NCBI RefSeq assembly: GCF_029623955.1
Contig: NZ_JARSBP010000014.1
Location: forward strand, 1-64,000
DNA from: Mycobacterium sp. 236(2023)
GTDB lineage: Bacteria; Actinomycetota; Actinomycetes; Mycobacteriales; Mycobacteriaceae
Direction: 5' to 3'
DNA length: 64,000 bases
Shown: one piece after another, positions 44,243 through 53,126 of the stretch
Layout of the letters: each line of letters opens with the position of its first letter
Numbering within the stretch: position 1 is the stretch's first letter
Notes under the pieces: generated by a model
The model's input: only the letters and a program-made list of their open reading frames with translations
What the model was told of the DNA's origin: nothing
Databases searched by the model: none
Translations under genes and position numbers: made by a program

Positions 44243-44258
44243 GCAAATGTCGGTTCTC
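44243..44258. promoter_or_regulatory. Operator-like site GCAAAT-N4-GTTCTC
   Basis: Three mismatches in twelve arm positions against the shared dyad. It lies between the divergent acyl-CoA ligase and SDR genes, next to the -10 box of the latter. Confidence 0.4.
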
Positions 44259-44272
44259 GTTTGTAGTAAATG

Positions 44273-44278
44273 TAACCT
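44273..44278 (+). promoter_or_regulatory. -10 box TAACCT of a leaderless promoter
   Basis: TAACCT lies 7 bases before the ATG at 44286, as expected for a leaderless transcript. The operator-like site ends 14 bases upstream, over the -35 region. Confidence 0.5.
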
Positions 44279-44285
44279 CTCACGC

Positions 44286-45182
44286 ATGGCTTCTTCGTAC
44301 ACCACCTCTTCCGACCTCCCATCGTTGACGTTCGACGACCAGGTGGCCATCGTCACCGGCGCGGGAGGGGGGCTCGGGCGGTGTCATGCGCTCGAGCTGG
44401 CTCGGCGCGGAGCCCGCGTCGTGGTCAACGATCTCGGCAGCGCTGTCGACGGCAGTGGGGCCTCCACGTCGGCAGCACAGGCCGTTGTCGACGAAATCAC
44501 CGCCGCGGGTGGGACAGCGATAGCCAACGGCGACTCCGTGGCCACCGAGGCCGGTGGCGCAGCGATTGTGACAGCAGCGAAGGACGCCTTCGGCCGGGTG
44601 GACATTCTGGTCAACAACGCGGGCATCCTGCGTGACGCTGCGTTCAAGAACATGACGGCAGACCAAGTCGATGCTGTGTTGGCTGTCCACCTGACCGGCG
44701 CCTTCAACGTGACCAGGGCCGTGTGGCCGATCATGCGCGAACAGAACTACGGCCGTATTATTCAAACCACCTCGGGCACCGGCCTTTTCGGCAACTTCGG
44801 ACAGGCCAATTACGGCGCCGCGAAGATGGGGCTCGTCGGCATGATGCACGTGCTCGCGATCGAGGGCGCACGCAACGGAATTACGATCAACGCAATCGCA
44901 CCCATTGCCCGGACCCGAATGACAGAAGACATCATGGGCGAGGCCGGGAAAGCGATGGATCCCGAACTCGTCACCCCTGTGGTGATCTATCTGGCCCACC
45001 GCGACTGCGACCGCACCGCGCACATCTACTCGGTCGGCGCCGGCAAGGTCTCCCGCGTGTTCATCGGCGTCACCAAGGGCGTCGAGAACACCGAGCTGAC
45101 GGCGGAATCCGTCTCCGCGGCGATCGACGAAATCGACAATCCCGCCACCTTCACGATCCGCGGCGGGCCCGCAGCCGGCTGA
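44286..45182 (+). CDS. SDR, 17-beta-HSD4-like hydroxyacyl-CoA dehydrogenase
   Basis: The protein has 298 residues. The cofactor motif TGAGGGLGR, the strand VVVNDLG, NNAGILRD and the catalytic ANYGAAK follow the pattern of peroxisomal multifunctional enzyme type 2 (HSD17B4) dehydrogenases, which oxidise 3-hydroxyacyl-CoA. The family name indicates a beta-oxidation role rather than a small-molecule alcohol. The start is set by a leaderless promoter. It converges with a crotonase gene 2 bases away. Confidence 0.9.
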   Translation: MASSYTTSSDLPSLTFDDQVAIVTGAGGGLGRCHALELARRGARVVVNDLGSAVDGSGASTSAAQAVVDEITAAGGTAIANGDSVATEAGGAAIVTAAKDAFGRVDILVNNAGILRDAAFKNMTADQVDAVLAVHLTGAFNVTRAVWPIMREQNYGRIIQTTSGTGLFGNFGQANYGAAKMGLVGMMHVLAIEGARNGITINAIAPIARTRMTEDIMGEAGKAMDPELVTPVVIYLAHRDCDRTAHIYSVGAGKVSRVFIGVTKGVENTELTAESVSAAIDEIDNPATFTIRGGPAAG

Positions 45183-45184
45183 GG

Positions 45185-46003
45185 TCAGCGACCGCGGAAA
45201 TCAGGAGTGCGCCGCTCAGTGAAGGCACGCAACCCTTCCGTCAGGTCGGAGGTGTGCGAAATCAACTCGGCGGCCCAGGCTTCCTGCTCGAATGCCCGGT
45301 CCCGGCTCGACTCCGAGGACACCGCCAAGAGGCGCTTGGTGTGCGAGAGCATCACCGTCGGTCCCGCTGCCAGGCGGACCGCCAGTTCCTCCGCGGCCGA
45401 GGTCACCGCCTCCGGCGGCGCCACCCGGTTGACCAGGCCGAGGCGTTCGCAGGTAGAGGCTCCGACCGGCTCACCGAGCATCAGCAACTCGGTGGCCTTG
45501 CGGAGACCGACAATCCGGGTCAAAAGGTGTACCGCGCCCGAATCCGGCAGGATTCCGCGATGAACAAAGGCCTCGATCAGTGTGGCCTCCGACGACATCA
45601 CCACCAGATCGCAGGCCAGCACGAGGCTGGCGCCCGCACCGACCGCGACCCCGTTGACTGCTGCGACGACCGGCTTGTCGCAATCCAGTACAGACGCCAC
45701 CAGCCGTTGCCAGCCCTGTGCCAGCATTCGGGCGATGTCACCGGGACGCTTTTCCGCAAGCGCCAGTGACACCGAGTCATCGGACTTTGACGGCAACCCG
45801 GCCCCGGCGCAGAAATGGCGCGAGCCGACCGCGCCCAGAAGTACCGCCCGCACCGACGGGTTGGCGTGAGCGTCCTCAAACGCCTCAGTAAGTGCATCAC
45901 GAGCGTTGGGCGACAACGAATTTCCCACGTCGGCACGATTGATGGTGATTCGCAGTACTGCGTCGCCACCGCGCTCGACATCGATACCGGTTGCTTCGGT
46001 CAT
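45185..46003 (-). CDS. Enoyl-CoA hydratase/isomerase family (PaaG-like)
   Basis: The protein has 272 residues; GGAG lies 6 bases before ATG 46003. RITINRADVGNSLSPNARDA is the N-terminus, HFCAGAGL the first oxyanion loop and NGVAVGAGASLVLACDLVV the second. AFVHRGILPDSGAVHLLTRI lacks the hydratase Glu and resembles PaaG-like isomerases. It should isomerise or hydrate an unsaturated acyl-CoA. It is transcribed divergently from the large plus-strand operon at 46104, with no dyad of the shared type in the 100 bases between. Confidence 0.87.
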   Translation of the reverse strand: MTEATGIDVERGGDAVLRITINRADVGNSLSPNARDALTEAFEDAHANPSVRAVLLGAVGSRHFCAGAGLPSKSDDSVSLALAEKRPGDIARMLAQGWQRLVASVLDCDKPVVAAVNGVAVGAGASLVLACDLVVMSSEATLIEAFVHRGILPDSGAVHLLTRIVGLRKATELLMLGEPVGASTCERLGLVNRVAPPEAVTSAAEELAVRLAAGPTVMLSHTKRLLAVSSESSRDRAFEQEAWAAELISHTSDLTEGLRAFTERRTPDFRGR

Positions 46004-46103
46004 CTTCTGCTCCACCCTGCGTTAACGGCGTTTCCGTTTTTCGGGTATCTTAATTTCCGCAACGATGCCGAGGATAGTGCGGGCCAAGACGAGGAGGCGC
46101 TGG

Positions 46104-47381
46104 ATGACTCGATCCTCCTCTCAGGCCGACTCTCTGAGGACCGGGCAGATCACCGACGAAGGATTGGCCCGGCTGCGTGCCACCATCGGCATCGCTGTAC
46201 CGCACACTCAGCCGCCGCATTACTTTCGTCCCAACGAGGACAGTTTCCGGCACGTAGCCGAGAGCTACGGTGACGCCAACCCGCTGTGGTCGGACCCCGA
46301 GTACGCGGCCAAATCCGTCTGGGGCGAGCCGGTGGCGCCGCCGGCGCTCGTCGGGGGCGACACCCTCATCGGCGAGGACGAAGTCGCCGTGCTCTCCGAC
46401 GACGATCGCGCCCTCACCAAAGGAGACCCTCTCCGCGGGGTCCACGCGTTCTACGCATCGTCGTCGCGGGAGTGGTGGGCACCGTTGCGCGCCGGCCACC
46501 GCATCTTCCGGCGCAACGCCCTCGTGGCGGCGCTCGACAAAAGCAGCGAGTTCGCCGGCCGCGCCATTCACGAGTGGTCGGCGCAGGTATTTCGGGACGA
46601 CGAGGGCGTCATCCTCGGCGGCCAGTACCGCAACATGATCCGCACCGAGCGCAGCAAAGCTCGCGGCCAGAAGAAATACGAAGCCGTCGAACTGAAGACG
46701 TGGACCGAGGACGAGATCGCCGACATCGATGCGCGGTATGCGCGCGAGGTGCCGCGTGGCGCAGATCCCCGATGGTGGGAGGACGTCAACGAGGGCGACT
46801 CGGTGGGGCCGCTGACCAAAGGCCCGCTGACGGTCACCGACATGGTGTGCTGGCACGTCGGGATGGGCACCGGAATGTACGGGGTGCGCCCGCTGGGCTT
46901 GGCATGGCGAAACCGCCAACGGATTCCGCGGTTCTACACGCCGAACGAATACGGCGTACCTGATGTGCAGCAGCGGGTGCACTGGGAGCCTGACGCCGCG
47001 CGTAATGCAGGCAACCCCACCACGTTCGACTACGGCCGTATGCGTGAGACGTGGTTGATCCACCTGTGCACCGACTGGATGGGCGACGACGCCTGGCTGT
47101 GGAAACTCGACTGCGAGTTTCGTCTTTTCAACTATGTCGGCGATCTGCACACCATCACCGGCACGGTGGAGCGTAAGTACCTGGCCGACGGGGACCGTCC
47201 TGCGGTCGACGTCGAACTGGCCGCGACCAGTCAGCGGGGGCAGGTGACCGCTCCCGGTCGTGCCACGATCCTGCTTCCCAGCCGCGAACGCGGACCGGTG
47301 CGCCTTCCGGACCCGCCCGGCGGGGCCACTGACCTGCCGACGCTGCTGACCGCGGTGTCAGCCCAATTCGCCGGGCGCTGA
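46104..47381 (+). CDS. FAS1/MaoC-like double-hotdog dehydratase
   Basis: The protein has 425 residues with GGAGG 6 bases before ATG 46104. The block PPHYFRPNEDSFRHVAESYGDANPLW, near residues 40-65, is the FAS1-like dehydratase N-terminal hotdog. A second hotdog is likely from about residue 240 (LTKGPLTVTDMVCWHVGMG). It should hydrate or dehydrate a 3-hydroxyacyl-CoA that is too bulky for a crotonase. First gene of a nine-gene plus operon that runs to 54776. Confidence 0.82.
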   Translation: MTRSSSQADSLRTGQITDEGLARLRATIGIAVPHTQPPHYFRPNEDSFRHVAESYGDANPLWSDPEYAAKSVWGEPVAPPALVGGDTLIGEDEVAVLSDDDRALTKGDPLRGVHAFYASSSREWWAPLRAGHRIFRRNALVAALDKSSEFAGRAIHEWSAQVFRDDEGVILGGQYRNMIRTERSKARGQKKYEAVELKTWTEDEIADIDARYAREVPRGADPRWWEDVNEGDSVGPLTKGPLTVTDMVCWHVGMGTGMYGVRPLGLAWRNRQRIPRFYTPNEYGVPDVQQRVHWEPDAARNAGNPTTFDYGRMRETWLIHLCTDWMGDDAWLWKLDCEFRLFNYVGDLHTITGTVERKYLADGDRPAVDVELAATSQRGQVTAPGRATILLPSRERGPVRLPDPPGGATDLPTLLTAVSAQFAGR

Positions 47382-47386
47382 AGACG

Positions 47387-48193
47387 ATGTCGTACGCGAG
47401 CGTGCCCGGTCTCCGCGCAGAACACATCGGCGCCGTCCTCGCGCTGACATTCGATCGGGCCGACCGGCGCAACGCCGTCAACGACGAGATGCTCGACGCG
47501 ATGAACGGCCACCTCGCTGCGGCAGGCATCGACGAGTCCGTCCGCGTCATCCGCATCGACGCCGACGGACGGGACTTCTGCGCGGGGTCCGATCTGGTCG
47601 CCAACAACGCACACTCGGAACGCAAACCCCGCGTGGGCAGCACCCAGCGGCGGTTGCCGAACAAGGCCAACAGACTGATCCCGCTGATGCTGGAGACTCA
47701 GGTCCCGATCGTCACCGTGGTCCGCGGCTGGGCCGCAGGACTCGGTTTTCACATCGCGATGGCTTCTGACTTCTGTGTCGCCGCCGACGAGGCGCGGTTC
47801 TGGGAGCCGTTCATGGCGCGGGGCTTCAGTCCGGACAGCGGCGCGGCATGGCTACTCCCCCGGCTCATCGGGATGGTCCGCACGCGCCAGCTCCTGATGC
47901 TCGGTGAGGAGATCTCGGGCGCCACGGCCGCCGAGTGGGGCATCATCCATGGAGCCCACGACGGCGACGAACTTGATTCCGTCGCTGACGAACTCGTCAG
48001 CCGGCTGGCGGCCGCGCCCACCGTGGCACTCGGTCTGACCAAATGGCTACTGCAGTCCGGCAACGGCCTCGACCTCGACCGGCACCTGCAGAACGAAGCC
48101 CTTGCTCTTGAGTTATCCAGCCGCAGTGACGATTTCAAAGAAGGCTTGCGCGCCTTTCGCGACAAGCGTGATGCAGAGTTCACGGGGCGTTAG
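47387..48193 (+). CDS. Enoyl-CoA hydratase/isomerase family
   Basis: The protein has 268 residues, starting 5 bases after the dehydratase stop. TFDRADRRNAVNDEML, DFCAGSDLV and RGWAAGLGFHIAMASDFCV are the crotonase marks. FWEPFMARGFSPDSGAAWLLPRL is the isomerase-like substrate loop, so it may shift a double bond rather than add water. It is part of the operon from 46104. Confidence 0.88.
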   Translation: MSYASVPGLRAEHIGAVLALTFDRADRRNAVNDEMLDAMNGHLAAAGIDESVRVIRIDADGRDFCAGSDLVANNAHSERKPRVGSTQRRLPNKANRLIPLMLETQVPIVTVVRGWAAGLGFHIAMASDFCVAADEARFWEPFMARGFSPDSGAAWLLPRLIGMVRTRQLLMLGEEISGATAAEWGIIHGAHDGDELDSVADELVSRLAAAPTVALGLTKWLLQSGNGLDLDRHLQNEALALELSSRSDDFKEGLRAFRDKRDAEFTGR

Positions 48194-48201
48194 TGGGGGC
48201 C

Positions 48202-49446
48202 ATGACACGACTGCCGATCACCGATACCACCAGCGCCGCTGACGCGGTCACCGTCGTCGAACAATGGGTGGCCGAGGAAGTGCCGGCCGCATGGCGCGAG
48301 GCTGCAGCCGAGGGACCCAAGGCGCTGCGTGCCGCGCGCAGCCGTGACGAATACAGCCGGTGGTATCCGGTGTTCGCCGAGTCGGGCCTGGTGGTGCCGA
48401 CGTGGCGCCCCGAGCACGGCGGGCTCGATGTCGGCAACGAGGTCGCTCGTGCCATCGAGGTGGTGCTGACTCCGCTGCGACTGAACCGGCTGAACCCCCT
48501 CGGGCTCAACAATGCGGCGGCCGCTCTGTTCAGTCACGGGACGGAAGAGCAGCTGCTGCGTTTCTTGCCGCCGATCGTGCGCAACGAAGAGAAGTGGTGC
48601 CAGCTCTTCAGCGAGCCCGGAGCCGGATCTGATCTGGCCTCGCTGGCCACCAAAGCAGTGAGAGATGGCGACCAGTGGGTGGTGTCCGGCCAGAAGGTCT
48701 GGACCACGTGGGCAGACGAGGCCGACTTCGGAATCCTCTTGGCACGTACAGATCCTGATCAACCAAAGCACAAGGGCATCACCTACTTCCTGCTCGACAT
48801 GCGCCAGCCCGGCGTCGAGGTTCGGCCGCTGCGACAGATCACCGGCGAGCGTGAATTCAACGAGGTGTTCATCGACGGCGCCGTCGTGCCGGATGCACAT
48901 CGGGTGGGCGAGCTCAACGATGGTTGGCGGGTCAGCGCTTCGACCCTTTCCAGCGAGCGCCAGATGGTCTCCGGATCGGGTTCGGGTGGGATAGGTCGGC
49001 TCGGCGGCTCGAGCGCCGAACGCTTGATCACGCTCGCCCAGGAAAAGGGACGATGGTCTGACCCCGTGATCCGCGGAAAGGTCATGCGACTGTGGGCGCA
49101 AGAGCAGATCCGCGGCTGGACCAACGCGCGCGTACGGGCGGCCCTCTCGGCAGGCCAGTCACCGGGGGCGGCGTCCTCGATCGGCAAGGTGCACCAAGCC
49201 ACGCTCAACCAGCAGATCCAGGATCTGATGGTGGACCTCCTCGGAACGGACGGACTCGCCTGGTCCGGCGGCGACGACAACGCGTTGCCGCGAGAAGTGC
49301 AGGGATGGATGCGCAGCCTCGCCAACAGCACCGAGGGCGGCACCACCGACATCAACAAGAACATCCTGGGCGAGCGGGTCCTCGGCCTTCCCAAGGAACC
49401 TGATCCGTGGAAAGGCAAGCCCTGGAAGGACATTCCGCGATCGTGA
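48202..49446 (+). CDS. Acyl-CoA dehydrogenase (FadE-type)
   Basis: The protein has 414 residues. ATG 48202, preceded by GGGGG, is chosen over a GTG three codons earlier. LFSEPGAGSDLASLATKAVRDG is the FAD/substrate region, VSGQKVWTTWADEADF the middle domain, and EGGTTDINKNILGERVLGLP the C-terminal end, where most members have a GTSE motif. It should oxidise an acyl-CoA to the enoyl-CoA. Its stop overlaps the next start (GTGA). Confidence 0.9.
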   Translation: MTRLPITDTTSAADAVTVVEQWVAEEVPAAWREAAAEGPKALRAARSRDEYSRWYPVFAESGLVVPTWRPEHGGLDVGNEVARAIEVVLTPLRLNRLNPLGLNNAAAALFSHGTEEQLLRFLPPIVRNEEKWCQLFSEPGAGSDLASLATKAVRDGDQWVVSGQKVWTTWADEADFGILLARTDPDQPKHKGITYFLLDMRQPGVEVRPLRQITGEREFNEVFIDGAVVPDAHRVGELNDGWRVSASTLSSERQMVSGSGSGGIGRLGGSSAERLITLAQEKGRWSDPVIRGKVMRLWAQEQIRGWTNARVRAALSAGQSPGAASSIGKVHQATLNQQIQDLMVDLLGTDGLAWSGGDDNALPREVQGWMRSLANSTEGGTTDINKNILGERVLGLPKEPDPWKGKPWKDIPRS

Positions 49447-50255
49447 GTTCTTACGAGCGACTCGTCGTCGAGAAGTCCGACGGTATCGGCTGGCTGATCT
49501 TGAACCGGCCGGACGCCGGAAACGCTTTTGACGCAGGAATGCTCGACGAACTCGAGGCAGCCTGGGCCGACCTGGATGCCGACCCGCAGGTACGCGTCAT
49601 CGTGAATACTGCGAACGGCAAATCTTTCTGCACCGGTATGGACGTCGTTCAGGTGGCCCGCGACAAAGACGCCATGCGCAAGCATTCCCGACGCACCCGC
49701 GACGCCGAACTGAAGATCTCGTCATGGCACTGCGGTGTCTGGAAGCCGGTCATCGCCGCGGTCAACGGTGTGTGCGCTGGCGGCGGACTGCACCTCGTCG
49801 CCGACGCCGACATCGTCATTGCCGCCGAGACGGCCTCCTTCGTCGACCCGCACGTGTCGGTCGGCCAGGCCGTCGCCTACGAGGCAATCACATTGCTGCG
49901 GAAGTCACCGATGGAAGCCATCACCCGGATGACGTTGAGCGGCAAGGGTGAACGTATCTCCGCGAGACGGGCCTACGGGCTCGGCATCGTGTCCGATGTC
50001 GTTCCTGGCGATACGTTGCGGGCGGCGGCCGCCGCCCTGGCCGGCGCTGTGGCCGCGAATTCTCCGACTGCGCTGCGCGCCACCAAGAAGTTGCTTTGGC
50101 GGTCTCTGGAGATCGGACTGAGCGCGGCGCGACAGGAGGCCGCGGCCGAGATCGACCGCCTCGCCGGTCATCCCGATCAAGAGGAGGGAGCCCGGGCGTG
50201 GTTGGAGAAACGACAGCCGAACTGGCAGCCCACGGAAACGGTGGAGGCACTGTGA
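49443..50255 (+). CDS. Enoyl-CoA hydratase/isomerase family (DPHVS type)
   Basis: The protein has 270 residues; GTG 49443 overlaps the dehydrogenase stop. LILNRPDAGNAFDAGML, FCTGMDVV and NGVCAGGGLHLVADADIVI show the crotonase fold. The loop reads DPHVSVGQAVAYE, so the Glu of hydratases is a His here. The next gene is a close relative, and a local duplication is likely. Possible retro-Claisen or hydrolase chemistry cannot be told apart from isomerase action by sequence. Confidence 0.88.
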   Translation: MSSYERLVVEKSDGIGWLILNRPDAGNAFDAGMLDELEAAWADLDADPQVRVIVNTANGKSFCTGMDVVQVARDKDAMRKHSRRTRDAELKISSWHCGVWKPVIAAVNGVCAGGGLHLVADADIVIAAETASFVDPHVSVGQAVAYEAITLLRKSPMEAITRMTLSGKGERISARRAYGLGIVSDVVPGDTLRAAAAALAGAVAANSPTALRATKKLLWRSLEIGLSAARQEAAAEIDRLAGHPDQEEGARAWLEKRQPNWQPTETVEAL

Positions 50256-51070
50256 CAACCGAACCGCAGGCGACCTATCAACGGCTCATCGTCGAGCGGC
50301 GCGGTCCGGTGGGCTGGATCATCAACAACCGCCCGGAACGTCTCAACGCCTACGACATCGTCATGCGCGAAGAATTTCCCAGGGCCTGGGCCGAACTCGA
50401 CGCCGACCCCGATGTCCGCGTCATCGCCCATACCGGCAACGGTCGGGCGTTCCAGGTCGGTGCCGATGTCGAGGAACTCGACGGCGAGGCGGTCCAGCAG
50501 TTCCAGGAGACCATGCGCACCCTCGACCTGAAGCTGACCGGGTGGCACTGCAACGTGGGCAAGCCGGTCATCACCGCCGTCAACGGCGTGTGCGCGGGCG
50601 GCGGCCTGCACTGGGTGGCCGACGCGGACATCGTGATCGCCGCCTCTGACGCCACGTTCGTCGACCCGCACGTCTCGATCGGTCAGGTCAGCGCGCTGGA
50701 GACCATCGCACTGATGAGGAAGATGCCCGCTGAAGCGGTACTGCGTATGGCACTCGTCGGCAGCCACGAGAGATTGACCGCCCAACGGGCCTACGAACTC
50801 GGCATGGTCAGCCAGGTCGTGGATCCACCCGAATCGCTGCGAGATGTCGCACAAGAACTGGGAGAGAAGATCTCCAAGAACTCCCCCGTGGCGATGCGCG
50901 CTACCAAGCGCGCTCTGTGGGGCGCCTTGGAACACGGGCTCACCGACGCCTGCCGGGAAGGCGCACGACACCTGACGTCAGTCTGGGGGCACGCCGACCA
51001 GGACGAGGGACCACGGGCCTTTGCCGACAAGAGAACCCCGAATTGGCTGCCGTTGGAGGCTGACCGGTGA
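50252..51070 (+). CDS. Enoyl-CoA hydratase/isomerase family (DPHVS type)
   Basis: The protein has 272 residues; GTG 50252 overlaps the previous stop (GTGA). IINNRPERLNAYDIVM, FQVGADVEEL and NGVCAGGGLHWVADADIVI match the preceding gene, as do DPHVSIGQVSALE and the end (QDEGPRAFADKRTPNW against QEEGARAWLEKRQPNW). It is a tandem paralogue that probably acts on a related intermediate or forms a heteromer. Its stop overlaps the ligase start. Confidence 0.88.
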   Translation: MTTEPQATYQRLIVERRGPVGWIINNRPERLNAYDIVMREEFPRAWAELDADPDVRVIAHTGNGRAFQVGADVEELDGEAVQQFQETMRTLDLKLTGWHCNVGKPVITAVNGVCAGGGLHWVADADIVIAASDATFVDPHVSIGQVSALETIALMRKMPAEAVLRMALVGSHERLTAQRAYELGMVSQVVDPPESLRDVAQELGEKISKNSPVAMRATKRALWGALEHGLTDACREGARHLTSVWGHADQDEGPRAFADKRTPNWLPLEADR

Positions 51071-52518
51071 GTCTGGCGCAACTCCTCGACGGTCTTCCCC
51101 CCGTCGCGGTGCACACCCTGGACGCGGATGTCTCCGCCGACCAGCTGGTAGCAGATGCCGAACGCATCGGTGAATTGCTCACTGGCACAGGCCTGCAGAC
51201 CGGCCAGGTGGTGGCGGCAATGCTGCCGAACGACTCGATCACGATCGCCGCGCTGTTCGGCACGTGGCGCGCGGGCGGTGTCTATACACCACTGAATCCA
51301 CGCGCGGCGGATGCCGAGGTTGTCAGTCAGCTCGCCACCTTGCGCCCTGTCGCAGTGATCACGACGCCCGAACTCGCACAGCGATTCTCCGAGCACAGCC
51401 TTCCCGTCATCACCGGCGCCGGCGCACTGTGGGAACTCCGCAGCGCGGGCTCCGCCCCCGGCGATCCTCGACAGTACGACGACGACGTGGCGCTGTTGCA
51501 GTTCACCTCGGGCACCACCGGTGCTCCGAAACCGGTTCCGTTGCGTCACGCCACGGTGCTCGACCTGATCGACCGGCTCCTCGCGAAGCTGCGCGGCGCC
51601 AAACGCGACAAGGACACACCTCGACGCGCACCGATGCCAAACCTGGTGCCGCTGTCGTTGTCGCTATGGGCAGGGATCTATCAGGTGCTCTTTGCTTTTC
51701 GCGCCGGTTCCGGTGTGGTGCTGATGGATCGGTTCTCCCCCAACGATTTCGCCGTCCTGGTCGCACGACATCAGTTGCGCTCGACGGTGCTGCCGCCGGC
51801 GGCGCTGACGATGGTCCTGCACGATGAAGGGGTCACCGACCTGTCGCCACTGAAAATCGTCCGCTCCATCACCGCTCCGTTGTCACCGGTTCAGGCGGGC
51901 CGTTTCCGGGACAAATTCGGTGTGCTGGTACTCAATTCGTATGGCCAAACCGAGCTTGGGGGTGAGGTCGTCGGCTGGTCGGCTGCCGACGCCCGCGAAT
52001 GGGGTGAGACCAAACTCGGATCCGTGGGACGGCCGCTACCCGGAATCGATGTCACCATCGCCGACGACGAGGTGATGGTGCGGACGCCGACCACCGCGGC
52101 GCGCAAGATCGATCCGGCGTTTCTGGACCGCCTGACCGACCACGGCTGGTTCCACACCGGTGACCTCGGTTGGTTCGATGACGACGGTTTCCTGTGGCTC
52201 GACGGCCGGGTTTCGGACATGATCAACCGCGGCGGGCTGAAGGTGTTCCCGGGGGCTGTGGAAGACGTTCTGATGTCCGCCGACGGTGTGCGCGAAGCCG
52301 CAGTGGTGGGAGTACCCGACGAACGCGTCGGCGAGGTGCCCTGGGCGTTCGTCGTCCGCACCGACGATTCGGCATCCGAAGACGCTCTGGTGGCGTGGTG
52401 CCGAGAGAGGCTGACCCCCTACCGTGTACCGGCCCGAATCATGTTCGTGGATCGGTTGCCGCGCAACGACGTCGGGAAAGTCGTCAAACGCGACCTGGCA
52501 GCTTTGGCGCAAACGTGA
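51067..52518 (+). CDS. Acyl-CoA ligase (AMP-binding), short form
   Basis: The protein has 483 residues, shorter than the other ligases because the N-terminal part is reduced. LQFTSGTTGAPKPVPLRH is the P-loop near residue 145, NSYGQTELGG the acceptor, WFHTGDLGWFDDDGFL the hinge and NDVGKVVKRDL the C-terminal Lys motif. It should form the CoA ester of an intermediate of the pathway. Start and stop both overlap neighbours by 4 bases. Confidence 0.88.
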   Translation: MSLAQLLDGLPPVAVHTLDADVSADQLVADAERIGELLTGTGLQTGQVVAAMLPNDSITIAALFGTWRAGGVYTPLNPRAADAEVVSQLATLRPVAVITTPELAQRFSEHSLPVITGAGALWELRSAGSAPGDPRQYDDDVALLQFTSGTTGAPKPVPLRHATVLDLIDRLLAKLRGAKRDKDTPRRAPMPNLVPLSLSLWAGIYQVLFAFRAGSGVVLMDRFSPNDFAVLVARHQLRSTVLPPAALTMVLHDEGVTDLSPLKIVRSITAPLSPVQAGRFRDKFGVLVLNSYGQTELGGEVVGWSAADAREWGETKLGSVGRPLPGIDVTIADDEVMVRTPTTAARKIDPAFLDRLTDHGWFHTGDLGWFDDDGFLWLDGRVSDMINRGGLKVFPGAVEDVLMSADGVREAAVVGVPDERVGEVPWAFVVRTDDSASEDALVAWCRERLTPYRVPARIMFVDRLPRNDVGKVVKRDLAALAQT

Positions 52519-53126
52519 CGGTCATGCCCCTCGGAGACGTCGCTGTTGTCGGTGCCGGCGACGACGTCTCGTCCGCGGTCGCCCGCCGTTGCGGCGCGAC
52601 GGTCCAGGACACCGCAGCACTCCTTCCGGCGGTGCTGGACGGAATCGTCGTCGTCATGGGTGCCGATGCCGCTCCGACGTCCCTCGAATCCATGGACGCG
52701 CGCGAATGGCGGCGGCTCGTAGATGAGCCATTGTGGCAGACCATCTCCCTCCTCCAGCGGGCGTGGACTTCGATGCGCGATCACGGTGGCCGCGTCGTGT
52801 TCGTCGTCCCGACCATCGGCATGACGGGTGCACCCCGATTCGTGCCGCTCACGACCGTGACCGAAGGTACCCGCGCACTGGCGAAATCCGCTGCGCGCCA
52901 ATGGGCCGACAGCGGCGTCATCGTGAACATCGTGGGTGTCCCCATGACCTTGCTCATCCCCGGGTCCGCGGACGCAACACAACACCTCACTGCACCCGCG
53001 GTCGCCGATCGCTCGACGCTTCTCGACGAGGTCGTAGAGACCGTCGCGCATCTCTTGCGGCGCGACGTCAGACATCGGATCGGACAGACCGTCATCGTCG
53101 ACGGAGGATCGGTGATGCTCCCGTGA
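52515..53126 (+). CDS. SDR-like protein lacking catalytic motifs
   Basis: The protein has 203 residues, about 45 fewer than a normal SDR. The end (IGQTVIVDGGSVMLP) and the middle (GGRVVFVVPTIGMTGAPR, then ALAKSAARQWADSGVIVNIV) are SDR-like. The cofactor motif is VVGAGDDVSS instead of TGxxxGIG and the YxxxK position has TVTEGT, so it should not catalyse by the SDR mechanism. It may be a structural partner of the complete SDR that follows, whose start overlaps its stop. GTG 52515 overlaps the ligase stop; ATG 52524 is also possible. Confidence 0.75.
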   Translation: MTVMPLGDVAVVGAGDDVSSAVARRCGATVQDTAALLPAVLDGIVVVMGADAAPTSLESMDAREWRRLVDEPLWQTISLLQRAWTSMRDHGGRVVFVVPTIGMTGAPRFVPLTTVTEGTRALAKSAARQWADSGVIVNIVGVPMTLLIPGSADATQHLTAPAVADRSTLLDEVVETVAHLLRRDVRHRIGQTVIVDGGSVMLP

